NCBI GenBank assembly: GCA_963753955.1
Contig: CAVWEM010000004.1
Span: 62,001 to 126,000, forward strand
Reading direction: 5' to 3'
Origin: Methylumidiphilus sp963753955
GTDB lineage: Bacteria; Pseudomonadota; Gammaproteobacteria; Methylococcales; Methylococcaceae
Length of the DNA stretch: 64,000 nucleotides
A model generated the notes under the pieces. It was given only the letters and a program-made list of their open reading frames with translations, was not told the origin of the DNA and ran no database searches. A program made the position numbers and the translations under genes. Within the stretch, counting starts at the first letter, position 1; each line of letters opens with the position of its first letter. This document shows positions 43,854 to 53,094 of this stretch, piece by piece.

Positions 43854-45811
43854 ATGAAACTGCACGCCTTCGTCGCCATGCCCTTCGGCATCAAGCCGGG
43901 CTCTGATGGCAAGCCCATCGACTTCAACCAGGTTTACGCAGACTACATCAAGCCTGCCCTGGAAACGGCGGGTCTTGAGGTGTTCCGGGCGGATGAGGAA
44001 ACCCGCGCCGGCGACATCCGCACCGACATGTTCCAGGAACTCTTGATCGCCGATTTGGTGGTGGTCGATCTCACCGTGGATAACCCCAATGTCTGGTACG
44101 AGTTGGGCGTGCGCCATGCGTTACGTTCGCGGGGCGTGGTGCTGACGCAAAGCGACCGTAGCTATCAGCCCTTCGACATCTACACTGACCGCAAGCTGCG
44201 TTATTCCTTGAAGGACGGCATCCCCGACCCCGATACTCTGGAAAAGGACAAATCGGCGCTGGCTCAAATGGCCAAGGCCACTTTGGAATCCTGGCATGGG
44301 CGTAAGATCAGCCCTGTGTTTAACTTGCTCCCCAGTCTGGAAGAGCCGGAATGGAAGCGCTTAAGGGCGGGGGATGCGCGGGAGTTTTGGGAAAGCCATG
44401 ACGACTGGGCACAGCGGATTGATCTGGCCAGCAAGAAACAATGCGTCGGCGATATTTTGCTGCTGGCCGAGGAAGCGCCAGTGTCGGCTTTTCGCGCCGA
44501 AGCCGCCCATATCGCCGGCGACGCACTGCGCAAGCTGGAACATTTCGAGCTGGCGCTTGAAGAATTCGAACGCTGCTTGGGTGCGGATCCCGGCAATCTG
44601 GATGCCCAGAACAAGAAAGGCATCTGCTTGCAGCGCCTGGCCGAATCGACGAGGCACGTGCCCATTATCGGGAATTGCTGGAAGCCCGGCCCAAAGACCC
44701 CGAAGTCTGGGCGCTGCTGGGGCGCGTGGACAAGGATGCCTGGGTCGAAGCCTGGTGTCGCCCCGGCAGTACACCGGCGCAAATGCGGGACGATGCCGGT
44801 TACGAAGACGCCCTGCTCCGTGCCGCCATTGCCAGCTACGTCAGTGCCTTTAAGTCCTCGCCGGGGCATTATTATTCCGGCATCAACGCCATTACTCTCA
44901 TGTCCCTTTACCGCGAACTCACGGGAGATAAGCGTTTCGAGTCGGAAATTGCGGACATGGCCGGCGGGGTGCGCTGGGGTGCGCGTTGTGAACAGGATGG
45001 GCGCCAACAATTTTGGGCCAAGGCCACGCTGGGTGATCTGGAAACCCTTGTCGGCACACCGGAAACTGTCAAGGCGAGCTACAAGGAAGCCATCGCCCTG
45101 GCGGAAAAAGATTGGTTCGCGCTCAATTCCACCTTGGCACAATTGCGCTTGCTTAATGATTTAGGCTTCCGGCGGGACTGCGTGGCCGTCGGCGTCGCCA
45201 CCTTCGAGCGGGCGCTGCAACGGCTCAAACCGCCGGAAGGCCAATGGCAACCCCGGCAAGTGCTGCTGTTCTCCGGCCACATGGTCGATGCGCCCGACCG
45301 ACCCACACCCCGCTTCCCCTTGGACAAGGTCCCCCTCGCCGAAGCGGCCATCGCCAAGGCATTGGACGATTTCGGCGCAGGCCCCGACGACCTGGCTTTC
45401 ACCCAAGGCGCCAGCGGCGGCGACCTGGTTTTCGCCGAAGCTTGCCTAGCCCGTGGCGTGAAGCTGCAACTGCTGCAACCCTTCCCGGAAGCCGACTTCA
45501 TCGAACGCTCGGTCGCTCCGGCGGCTGGCGATTGGCGTGGGCGTTACTACGCTGTCAAGGCCAAGCTGGAAAAAGATCGCCCCCCCCGCTGCTGCCCTAA
45601 GGAGCTAGGAGAATCCACCCGCGACCCCTACGAACGCTGCAACCTCTGGTTGCTTTACACCACCTTGGCCTACGGCCCGGGAAAGGTTCGCTTCGTCTGC
45701 TTGTGGAACGGCCAAAGCGGCGACGGCCCCGGAGGCACCCAGCACATGATACAGGAGGTGAAAAAGCGGACTGGGCAGGTGGATTGGTTGGATACCAGGA
45801 AAATGTGGTAA
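43854..45811 (+). CDS. Predicted immune/signalling protein: nucleotide-processing N-domain, TPR (ASK-type TRAF-binding region), SLOG-like C-domain; frameshifted
   Basis: Residues 1-100 form a Rossmann-like domain: HAFVAMPFG, LIADLVVVDLTVDNPNVWYELGVRHAL. Asp67, Asp72 and Glu83 are in the positions used by deoxyribosyltransferase/TIR-like nucleotide or NAD processing enzymes. TPR-like helices follow (DALRKLEHFELALEEFERCL). One base is missing near 44643. The other frame continues IDEARAHYRELLEARPKD and the region known from ASK kinases (MAP3K TRAF-binding type). The end (GHMVDAP, TQGASGGDLVFAEACLARG, LLQPFPEADFIERSV) looks like a SLOG-type nucleotide-binding fold. Corrected length is about 652 residues. 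Domain assignments are mine, by pattern. Confidence 0.7.
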
Positions 45812-45877
45812 GCGCGAATACGGCCAATATATCCCCCTGCACCGATCCCGCATCCTGGGGCTCGTGGCGGGTCATAT

Positions 45878-46980
45878 ACACCCTAAGTTATACTTTAGTG
45901 CTTTACAAACTGAACTTTATTAAAGGTTTGAAATTTGAGGTTAAGCAGAGTTTTAAGCATAGGCTCATATTCGTCTGTTCCCACTTTTGAAAGGCAATCC
46001 TGTATGGCTTCGGTGAAGAAGCCAAAACTCTCATAGTATTTAGAATACAGGCATTCTTTCTTGACGAACTTCCATAATCGTTCAATCAGATTTAAATTGG
46101 GCGAGTAGGCCGGTAAAAAAAGCAATTCGATACCAAGACTATCCGCCAACTCTTTTACCACCTTGGCATGTTGATATCTTGCATTGTCCAGCACCAAGGT
46201 GACTGGAACCTGAAACCCAATCTCGGCAATCGCCCTGAGCAATTCGCAGACGCTCTCCGCATTGATGTAGGTGTTATTTGTCACCGTAATGAGTTGATGC
46301 GTCCGTGCGTTGATTGCGCCTAATACATTAAATCTTTTTCGTCCCGCAGGGGCAGAAACAAAAAGCCGGTTCCAAAACCATAAATATCCAAGGAATGCCG
46401 CCCAGACAAAGTGCGCCGCATCCACGAAAAAAACTTCCCTGCGACCCGCCATCATCTCTTCTAAGCGTTGTTCAAGCTTTTGTTCTTTAAAGATTTCTTG
46501 TTTTTTTTGGCGTTCCGGGTCAGTTTGTTGGACGGGAATTGAGCCTGTTTTATACCGGCTCAATCCAACGTTTTTTTTAAGAATCTATAAACAGCGGTGT
46601 TGCTTCGCTTGATCCCCGTGGTTTCCTCAATGCGGTGTCGAGCCTCACTAATGGTAGCAGGCGGTTTTTCAGCAATCGCTTCTTCAATTTTGTCGCGATG
46701 CAATGCTAGAACACTTTCTGGCTTGTGAAAATTAAGCTTCCGAATCCGATCCAATCCACCCTCTTGGTATTCGCGAAGATAACGGGCCAATGTGGCTCGC
46801 CCTCGAATATTGCTCAATTGACAGATTTGATGATGGGGCATTCCCAGAGATTTGTAGTACAAGACCTCCATTTTTTGACGGACACGCGGATGAGGATGGT
46901 ATCGCTTTTCATACAGCAACTGCTCAACGGTTTCCGGAGAAAATTCTAGGCGAATCATATCTTACTGAACTTGGGGATGT
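45878..46980 (-). mobile_element. IS630-family-like element, about 1.1 kb, inside the cassette
   Basis: A two-frame IS630-type transposase fills the element. Imperfect inverted ends are proposed at ACACCCTAAGTTATA (45878) and ACATCCCCAAGTTCA read inward from 46980. I could not confirm a TA duplication, so the limits are approximate. It separates the TPR protein from the patatin gene and points against them. Confidence 0.75.
45895..46958 (-). CDS. IS630-family transposase, two overlapping frames
   Basis: The first frame (46958-46560, 132 residues) has two helix-turn-helix units (HPHPRVRQKMEVLYYKSLGM, NIRGRATLARYLREYQEGGL) and a linker with ATISEARHRIEETTG. The second (46563-45895) has the DDE site: VFFVDAAHFVWAAF (Asp), VTLVLDNARYQHA (Asp), LPAYSPNLNLIERLW (Glu). 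The overlap lies at a run of eight A on the minus strand (46578-46571) just before the first-frame stop, compatible with -1 frameshifting. About 354 residues fused. Confidence 0.88.
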
Positions 46981-47083
46981 GTTTTTGGGCGTAGGTGTGG
47001 TTCAAAGCATTATACAGGAATTCGTAAAATGTTTTATTTATTAGTTTAACAAGTATATTTAACCGTCTGAGTGGAGTTTTAAG

Positions 47084-48244
47084 ATGAATGCAAAAGTCCT
47101 GGACCGCATCCAATCCCCCGGCCCCAAGAAAATCCTCGCCTGCGACGGCGGGGGCATTTTGGGTTTGATGAGCGTGGAAATCTTGGCGAAGATCGAAGCC
47201 GACTTGCGGACGGCCTTCGGGAAACCCTATCTTGTGCTCGCCGACTATTTCGATTTCGTCTGCGGCACCAGCACCGGGGCCATCATCGCGGCCTGCATCG
47301 CCACTGGCATGTCCATGGACGCGATCCGGCGGTTTTATCTGGAGAGCGGCAAGCAGATGTTCGACAAGGCTTCGTTGCTCAACCGGCTGAAATTCAGCTA
47401 TAACGACGAACCTCTGGCCAAGCTACTCAAGAGCGCCTTGGATGCCCAACTCGGCGAAACCGATGCGACACTGGGCAGCGAGAACCTCAAAACCCTGCTG
47501 ATGATGGTGATGCGGAACCACACCACCGATTCGCCCTGGCCGGTTTTCAACAATCCTTTCGCCAAATACAACGAACTCTCGCGCGATGATTGCAACCTCA
47601 ACCTGCCGTTGTGGCAACTGGTGCGGGCCAGCACGGCCGCGCCGACCTTCTTCCCGCCAGAAGTCGTGACACTAGGCAAGGATAGGAAATACGAATTTAT
47701 CTTCGTCGATGGCGGCGTGACCACCTACAACAACCCGGCCTACTTGGCTTTTCAGATGGCGACGACCAAGCCTTACGCGGTCAACTGGAAGACCGGCACG
47801 GATCAATTGCTGATCGTGTCCGTCGGCACCGGCAGTGCGGCGAATGTCTTGCCCAGTCACGATGACGTGGATGACTTAAACCTCATCCATTTCGCCAAAA
47901 ACGTCCCTTCGGCCTTGATGAACGCGGCTTCTGCCGGCTGGGACATGGTCTGCCGAACCTTGGGCGAATGCCGACATGGCAGAATGATCGACCGTGAGAT
48001 CGGCGACATGGTCGTGCCTTCCGAAGACGATCCCAACTGGACCGGGCCGAAGTTGTTCAGTTATCTGCGCTACGATCCAGATGTCACCGCAAAAGGACTG
48101 GCCGAGCTGGGTTTGAGTGGCATTGATCCGGCGGCGATACAGCAATTGGATTCCGTCCAGCACATGGCGGATATCCAAAAGGTGGGCATGGCCTACGCCG
48201 CCCGACATGTCAAGATCTACCATTTCAGCGGGTTCGTGTCATGA
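47084..48244 (+). CDS. Patatin-like phospholipase, predicted membrane-degrading effector
   Basis: The 386-residue cytosolic patatin has the oxyanion loop DGGGILGLMS (Asp21 on), the nucleophile elbow GTSTG (Ser63), and the catalytic Asp209 in FVDGGVTTYNNPA. TFFPP and LLIVSVGTGS are also typical. It resembles CapV-type patatins that act as abortive-infection effectors by hydrolysing membrane lipids. Its stop overlaps the ATG of the next gene (48241), so they are co-translated. Activation by the neighbouring TPR proteins is inference. Confidence 0.85.
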   Translation: MNAKVLDRIQSPGPKKILACDGGGILGLMSVEILAKIEADLRTAFGKPYLVLADYFDFVCGTSTGAIIAACIATGMSMDAIRRFYLESGKQMFDKASLLNRLKFSYNDEPLAKLLKSALDAQLGETDATLGSENLKTLLMMVMRNHTTDSPWPVFNNPFAKYNELSRDDCNLNLPLWQLVRASTAAPTFFPPEVVTLGKDRKYEFIFVDGGVTTYNNPAYLAFQMATTKPYAVNWKTGTDQLLIVSVGTGSAANVLPSHDDVDDLNLIHFAKNVPSALMNAASAGWDMVCRTLGECRHGRMIDREIGDMVVPSEDDPNWTGPKLFSYLRYDPDVTAKGLAELGLSGIDPAAIQQLDSVQHMADIQKVGMAYAARHVKIYHFSGFVS

Positions 48245-49574
48245 ATAAGCAGTGTTTCGTCGTGCAAGGGTTCGGTCGTAAGATCGATCCTGATAGCGGA
48301 CGTGCACTCGACTTAAATAATTCCTGATCAAAGATGCGGTCAAGAGGGCGGGTCTGGACTGCGTCCGCGCAGACGAACTCCTCCTGTCCGGTCAGATTGA
48401 CACTCCGATGTACGAACAAATCAATGAAGCTGACCTTGTTATAGCGGATTTATCAACCTCCAATTTGAATGCAGCCTTTGAGCTCGGAGTCCGTTATGCC
48501 CTTCGACGAAGATCGACCATCGTGGTCGCAGAAGAAGGCTTCAAGGCTCCTTTTAACATCGGCCACATTAACATCTTGCGTTACACACACAACGGGGATG
48601 ACGTACCCCGGAAAGCTGCCATGGAGTTTCAGGAGAAACTCATCAAGACGATCAATCAGATCATGGCGGGCAGTGATACTGACAGTCCTGTTTACGCAGC
48701 ACTTCCACGTCTGAGCGAGCCCAGCGGCGGCAGGAAATCTTCCAATACCCAGGACGCTGGAAAACCCATTGACGATGTCATAGAACAGGCTGTCGATCTT
48801 CAGAATGCAGAAGCGCCCGATCTTCAGGATGTTGTCCGGTTAGCTCAAAAGGATTCGGATATCAAGCCTCTGGCCGTGAGTTATCTGGATGACCGCATAC
48901 CGTTTCTGCGGGAGCGGCAGGTGCGGGCGGAAAGTGCCATGCGAACGTGCGATTACGAGGCAGCTGCTCTGGAGTGGAAGCAACTCCTGGAACACAATCC
49001 TAATGACAGCCATGTCATCAGGCAATTTATACTCGCCACAGCGATGGCAAAAACGCCAACGCCAGAAGCGGCAGTATCCAAAGCTAAGCAGATTCTGCTG
49101 GATCGTGGGTTGCTTACCTCAACAACTGATCCAGACACATTTGCGTTATGGGGATTCCTTTGTAAGCGCTCGTGGGATTTACGAAATGACCCCAACGACT
49201 TGTCTGAATCCATTCTCGCCTACCAGCGAACCTTCAGTATTCGTCAAGATTATCGCGAGGGAATCATGCTTTTTGTGCTTCTTGAGGTTCGTTCGTCCTT
49301 ACAGTCCGATTCCGACGAAAAGATAGCGGACAGAATATTGGCGAAACGCATACGCGCAGAGGTCATACAAACTGAACTATCCCGACTGAGTAGCAGTGCC
49401 AAGAATCGCTTGCGCGTTTTCAATGCTCTATTGTCAGCAGCTTTTAAACTAGCTAATCCGAAACCTGCTGGTAAGTCTGGCGCGACCCCGGTCGATGATT
49501 CTAACCCTTCCTACCAAACTTGGTTTATGGCGTTATCCGAGGAATTATGTACTTTGCTTAAGGCTGCTTCTTAA
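48241..49574 (+). CDS. Second nucleotide-processing-domain plus TPR protein of the cassette; frameshifted near the start
   Basis: ATG at 48241 overlaps the patatin stop (ATGA) and encodes MNKQCFVVQGFGRKIDPDSG, then hits a TGA after NNS. One missing base near 48325 restores LIKDAVKRAGLDCVRADELL, MYEQINEADLVIADLSTSN and NAAFELGVRYALR: the same fold as the N-domain of the first cassette gene, with the same Asp...Asp...Glu pattern. The rest (about residues 170-444) is helical, TPR-like (EAAALEWKQLLEHNPNDSHV). Corrected length is about 444 residues. No SLOG-like end is present. Confidence 0.7.
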
Positions 49575-49664
49575 AAAATGGTGTGTGCAATGGTTTATGC
49601 TGCGCATAAACGCTGGGTTTTAATCGGCGCGGGCTTTCCGACGTGGGCAGAAGCCCGTCCACGT

Positions 49665-49913
49665 TCAGGCGGGCAGGCGCTCTAGCAAATAGCCGACGAC
49701 ATCATCCAGCGTCACTAATTTGGCGTAATCGGCTTCGGGGATATCGACTTTCAGCTTTTGGTGCAGGCCGATCAGGAAATTCAGCCAGTCCATGGAGTCC
49801 AGATCGACTTGGTTGCGCAAGGGCTTGTTGCCGACCAATTCGTCCCCTTCAACTTCGGGGGCGATGCTTTGCAGCGTGGCGATGGCGATTTTGCGGATTT
49901 CTTCGGGGTTCAT
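49665..49913 (-). CDS. Acyl carrier protein
   Basis: This 82-residue protein has a four-helix ACP with LDSMDWLNFLIGLH: the Ser of DSM takes the phosphopantetheine arm. It is not the main fatty-acid ACP (which has DSLD) and lies 67 bp downstream of the E2 subunit gene. E1-beta/E2/ACP groups are known in some methylotroph and proteobacterial genomes, where the ACP may receive the acyl group made by the complex. That role is inference. Confidence 0.88.
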   Translation of the reverse strand: MNPEEIRKIAIATLQSIAPEVEGDELVGNKPLRNQVDLDSMDWLNFLIGLHQKLKVDIPEADYAKLVTLDDVVGYLLERLPA

Positions 49914-49980
49914 GTCCGGCTCCTATGCTAAAAATCCCTCTTCCTGCGGGAGAGGGTTGGGTGAGGGGCGATTAAAATCC

Positions 49981-51090
49981 TTAAAGTTGTTTGGGATGTT
50001 GCAAGAGTTCTGCAATCTCAGCCAAGAATAGCGCTCCCCGGTGGCCGTCGCTGACGCGATGATCCGCCGCGAGGCTGGCGACTACTGTGGGCTTGACGCA
50101 AAGCTGGCCGTCTTCAACCCAAGGCCGATCCTTCAGCTTGCCGAAGCCAACCAAAGCCACCTGCGGCGGATAGATCACGCCGAACACCGCCTCCACGCCT
50201 TGGTCGCCGAGGTTAGTGACGGTCAGAGTCGGGTCGGACATTTCCGAACTGCGCAGGGAGCCGGCCCGCGCCCGTTTCACTAGGTCGGCCAGGTCGGCCA
50301 TGATTTGCTCTAGCGTCTTCGCATCGACATCATGGATGGCCGGGGCGATCAACCCGCCTTGCCGCAGCGAAATGGCGACGCCGAGATGGGCCGAGCTTGT
50401 GGGCTTGAAGCTGCCGTCTTGCCAAAAGCCGTTCATCTCCGGGAATTTCCGGGTCGCCAAGGCCACCGCCTTCAGTTGCAACACAGCCATCAGCAGGCGC
50501 TCGGTCACGGGCCGTCCGGTGTTCTGCTGCGCCAGCCAGACGGACGCCTTTTCCATCGTTATGGTTTCACTGAGGTAATAATGGGGGATTTCCCGCTTGG
50601 AGCGGCTCATTGCTGCGGCGATGGCTTTGCGCATTTCTGCCGTCTTGTCGGCGGGCTTGGCCTCGGGTGCCGTGGCCTGGGCGGCGCGGCGCACATCGTC
50701 CAACGTGACCGAGCCATCCGGCCCAGTGCCTTCGACTTGCCCGATGTCCACGCCCAATGCCTCCGCCTCTTTGCGGGCGGCGGGGGAGATCGGGCGGCGG
50801 GTTGTCGGCTGCGTGGCGGGTTTTGCGCTTGGGGTTATGGGCTGGGCCGATTCGCCAGGTTGCAGCAGCGTGGCGAGGACGGTTCCGACCGGCACTTTCT
50901 TGCCGACCGGCACCTTTAATTCCTGGATTGTGCCATCCTGCCAGATTTCCACATCCACCGCCGCTTTCGAGGTTTCGACGATAGCCACCACCTGGCCGCG
51001 CCTGACCACATCGCCGGGCTTCACTTTCCATTCGTTCAGCGTCCCCTCGTCCATGTCCGCGCCGAGGGAGGGTAGTTTGAATTCGATCAT
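49981..51090 (-). CDS. 2-oxoacid dehydrogenase E2 (dihydrolipoyl acyltransferase)
   Basis: This 369-residue protein has a lipoyl domain (1-75; lipoylated Lys in IVETSKAAVDVEI), a Pro/Thr-rich linker, an E3/E1-binding domain (RPISPAARKEAEALGVDIGQVEGTGPDG), and a catalytic acyltransferase domain of about 220 residues ending ADHRVSDGHRGALFLAEI. The catalytic HxxxDG motif is present in that end. The small catalytic domain resembles the acetoin/PDH-like group. Confidence 0.92.
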   Translation of the reverse strand: MIEFKLPSLGADMDEGTLNEWKVKPGDVVRRGQVVAIVETSKAAVDVEIWQDGTIQELKVPVGKKVPVGTVLATLLQPGESAQPITPSAKPATQPTTRRPISPAARKEAEALGVDIGQVEGTGPDGSVTLDDVRRAAQATAPEAKPADKTAEMRKAIAAAMSRSKREIPHYYLSETITMEKASVWLAQQNTGRPVTERLLMAVLQLKAVALATRKFPEMNGFWQDGSFKPTSSAHLGVAISLRQGGLIAPAIHDVDAKTLEQIMADLADLVKRARAGSLRSSEMSDPTLTVTNLGDQGVEAVFGVIYPPQVALVGFGKLKDRPWVEDGQLCVKPTVVASLAADHRVSDGHRGALFLAEIAELLQHPKQL

Positions 51091-52112
51091 GATTTTCTCC
51101 TCGTTATATCGTTCCCACGCTCTGCGTCGCGTTTCGCCATGGCTGGCTTATATTTCGGGACGCAGAGCGTCCGGGGCGGCATGCCCAAGCAGAGCGTGGG
51201 AACCGGTGCATATATGTAGCCCGTATGAAGCGCAGCGGATTCCGCTGCGCTCCATCCGGGCTGCGCTGGCTGGCAGGCTTTGTAAGTAAATACTTGGTAG
51301 CCCGTCGGTGAACGACAATGCGGTACAAGGCCGTCAAATATCGTCGAGGTTTACATACGCTTCCTTATTTCCCGCCATCCTATCCACCTGTGCTTGCTCA
51401 AGGTCTTAAAGGGTGGCCTCGTCTAAGTCTAAAGCAAGCATTTGGGAAATTTCCTGAAATTCAGCCCATGGAATAATCACGTCTGTGGGATTTCCCATGT
51501 CATCGACGATCAGTTTTTTATGGATAGTCATCATGGTTGTTGAGCCTCAAGTAAATGGAAAGAAGGGCTATTCTGGTTTGCATCTTTGCCATGCTCTCTG
51601 TGGGAAAGATGTGAATCTGACGACGCTCTGCGTCGCGTAACCGACCGCTCGACCGTGGGAACCAGCGCATATATGTAGCCCGTATGAAGCGCAGCGGAAT
51701 ACGGGTATTCCGTGCCTCGAACCCCCGGATTCCGCCGCGCTCCATCCGGGCTACGCAGGCTGAAGCGTGGGAACCAGCGCATATATGTAGCCCGTATGAA
51801 GCGCAGCGGTATACGGGTGTTCCGTGCCTCGATGCCCCGGATTCCGCTGCGCTCCATCCGGGCTACGCTGGCTGGCTTATATTTCGGGACGCAGAGCGTC
51901 CGGGGCGGCATTACCACGCAGAGCGTGGGAACGATGTACGATGTAACGCTCCTGCGTCGCGTAACCGACCGCAGGAGTGTGGGAACCGGTGCATATATGT
52001 AGCCCGGATGGAGCGCAGCGGAATACGGGCATTCCGTGCCTCGATTCCCCTACGCTGGCTAAGCTTCCAAGGCCGGATTCCCAAGCTGGAGCTTGGGAAC
52101 CAGCGCACGCCA
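51091..52112. repeat. REP-like repeat cluster between E2 and an unknown gene
   Basis: Long imperfect hairpins of the form GTAGCCCGTATGAAGCGCAG...CGCTCCATCCGGGCTACG start near 51218, 51677, 51787 and 51998. They are mixed with TTCCCACGCTCTGCGTCGCG and GACGCAGAGCGTCCGGGGCGG modules (51110-51200, 51610-51660, 51890-51990). Relatives lie at 23115-23205 and 25550-25630. Several long open frames here (51531-51917, 51684-52142) are repeat translations, not genes. Confidence 0.75.
51334..51534 (-). pseudogene. Degenerate small antitoxin-like gene with in-frame stop
   Basis: ATG at 51534 gives MMTIHKKLIVDDMGNPTDVI, IPWAEFQEISQMLALDLDEATL, then TAA (51408-51406). The same frame continues DLEQAQVDRMAGNKEAYVNLDDI to TGA at 51334. 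Without the stop it would be a 65-residue protein with the typical ending of small addiction-module antitoxins (AYVxLDDI). No toxin gene is left beside it. Confidence 0.6.
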
Positions 52113-53030
52113 TTAAATGGAAACATCAAGGCCACCATCTGAGTTAATGCGCGAAGTTATGGCGCGTCCAATTGAAAGCAAGGCCAAGCGTCCACCGCTC
52201 TGACTCTGATAAATAAAACGTCTTACGGCAGAGTTGAATTCGTCCTCGTCCACCCCGGCATTTCCTTGAGCCAAGCGGGTTAGCAGCCAAAGAGACAGCG
52301 GGAGACCATTGTCTACATCATCAAGAGTAATGCTGAAGCTCTCAGTAGCTGGGTCTTTCTCAGATTTGTCCTTGAATTTGTTTGCAGGAAGCACCATTGG
52401 GGGCAGCAAAGTCCGATGATCCATGTCGTAAAAGAGATATTCGGCAGTTTCTCCAAATTGAGCAAGCAGAGTTTTATATTGCTCTTTTGGTATTGTCGCC
52501 GATCCATGTATTTTCTTGGCTTGAAACGCTGCTGATCGAACTAGGAGCGGCAGGTCGGGCAAGTCCACCGTCAAAACAATGGCAAGGTCTGCTCCTGTAT
52601 TCTTTTCGATAGTTCCGCCTCGCGATAGATCGTAGTAAGGAAAATCAACTTCACAGGGCTGTCCGTAATGTTCTTTCGACATTGCCATAAAGGATTGACG
52701 GATCAAGAATATCCCTGCTTCGATTTCGGAAACTAGGTTTCCTGTTAGCCTTTCTTCGTGGCTACGTTGTGGAACAAACCTAAGCGAGAACCTCGATTCA
52801 GCACGAGCAATCGCTTCAAAGACCAAATCGACTAATGGGTGAAGGCCCAATCCCTCATTGAAAAGTGAGGTTACTAGATCCCGAGGATCAGGATCGTCAC
52901 AACCTGGGCAATGTCGGCCAGAACGTCTGAGTGCGCGTGCAAGATTCCATCGCTCCCTTTGTGCAAATGTGTAGTAACCCTTTTGTTCACGAGATAACGA
53001 CCAAAAGTCTTGTTTAAAAGCAGCATGCAT
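52113..53030 (-). CDS. Hypothetical protein, possible PD-(D/E)xK-like fold
   Basis: This 305-residue protein is not recognised by family. An N-terminal CPGCDDPDPRD segment suggests a short metal site. The middle has SEIEAGIFLIRQSF, then TGADLAIVLTVD and RSAAFQAKKI, an E...D...QxK order like restriction-type nuclease cores. The rest is helical. It sits alone between REP repeats and E1-beta, interrupting the usual E1-E2 pairing. AT content is higher than in its neighbours, suggesting acquisition. It has no signal peptide. Confidence 0.6.
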   Translation of the reverse strand: MHAAFKQDFWSLSREQKGYYTFAQRERWNLARALRRSGRHCPGCDDPDPRDLVTSLFNEGLGLHPLVDLVFEAIARAESRFSLRFVPQRSHEERLTGNLVSEIEAGIFLIRQSFMAMSKEHYGQPCEVDFPYYDLSRGGTIEKNTGADLAIVLTVDLPDLPLLVRSAAFQAKKIHGSATIPKEQYKTLLAQFGETAEYLFYDMDHRTLLPPMVLPANKFKDKSEKDPATESFSITLDDVDNGLPLSLWLLTRLAQGNAGVDEDEFNSAVRRFIYQSQSGGRLALLSIGRAITSRINSDGGLDVSI

Positions 53031-53094
53031 CTTGGGTAGCCTCTTACTATGGATTATTCTTCACAATATTTGCGTCCTTCGCGGTTCAAACGTA

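Noticed and set aside
45871..45880. TA target duplication for the IS630-like element
   Set aside because: A TA is next to the left end but no matching TA was found at the proposed right end, so I make no claim.
51531..52142. Open frames on both strands with repeated MERSGIRGIEARNT-like segments
   Set aside because: They are translations of the REP-like repeats and have no independent support.
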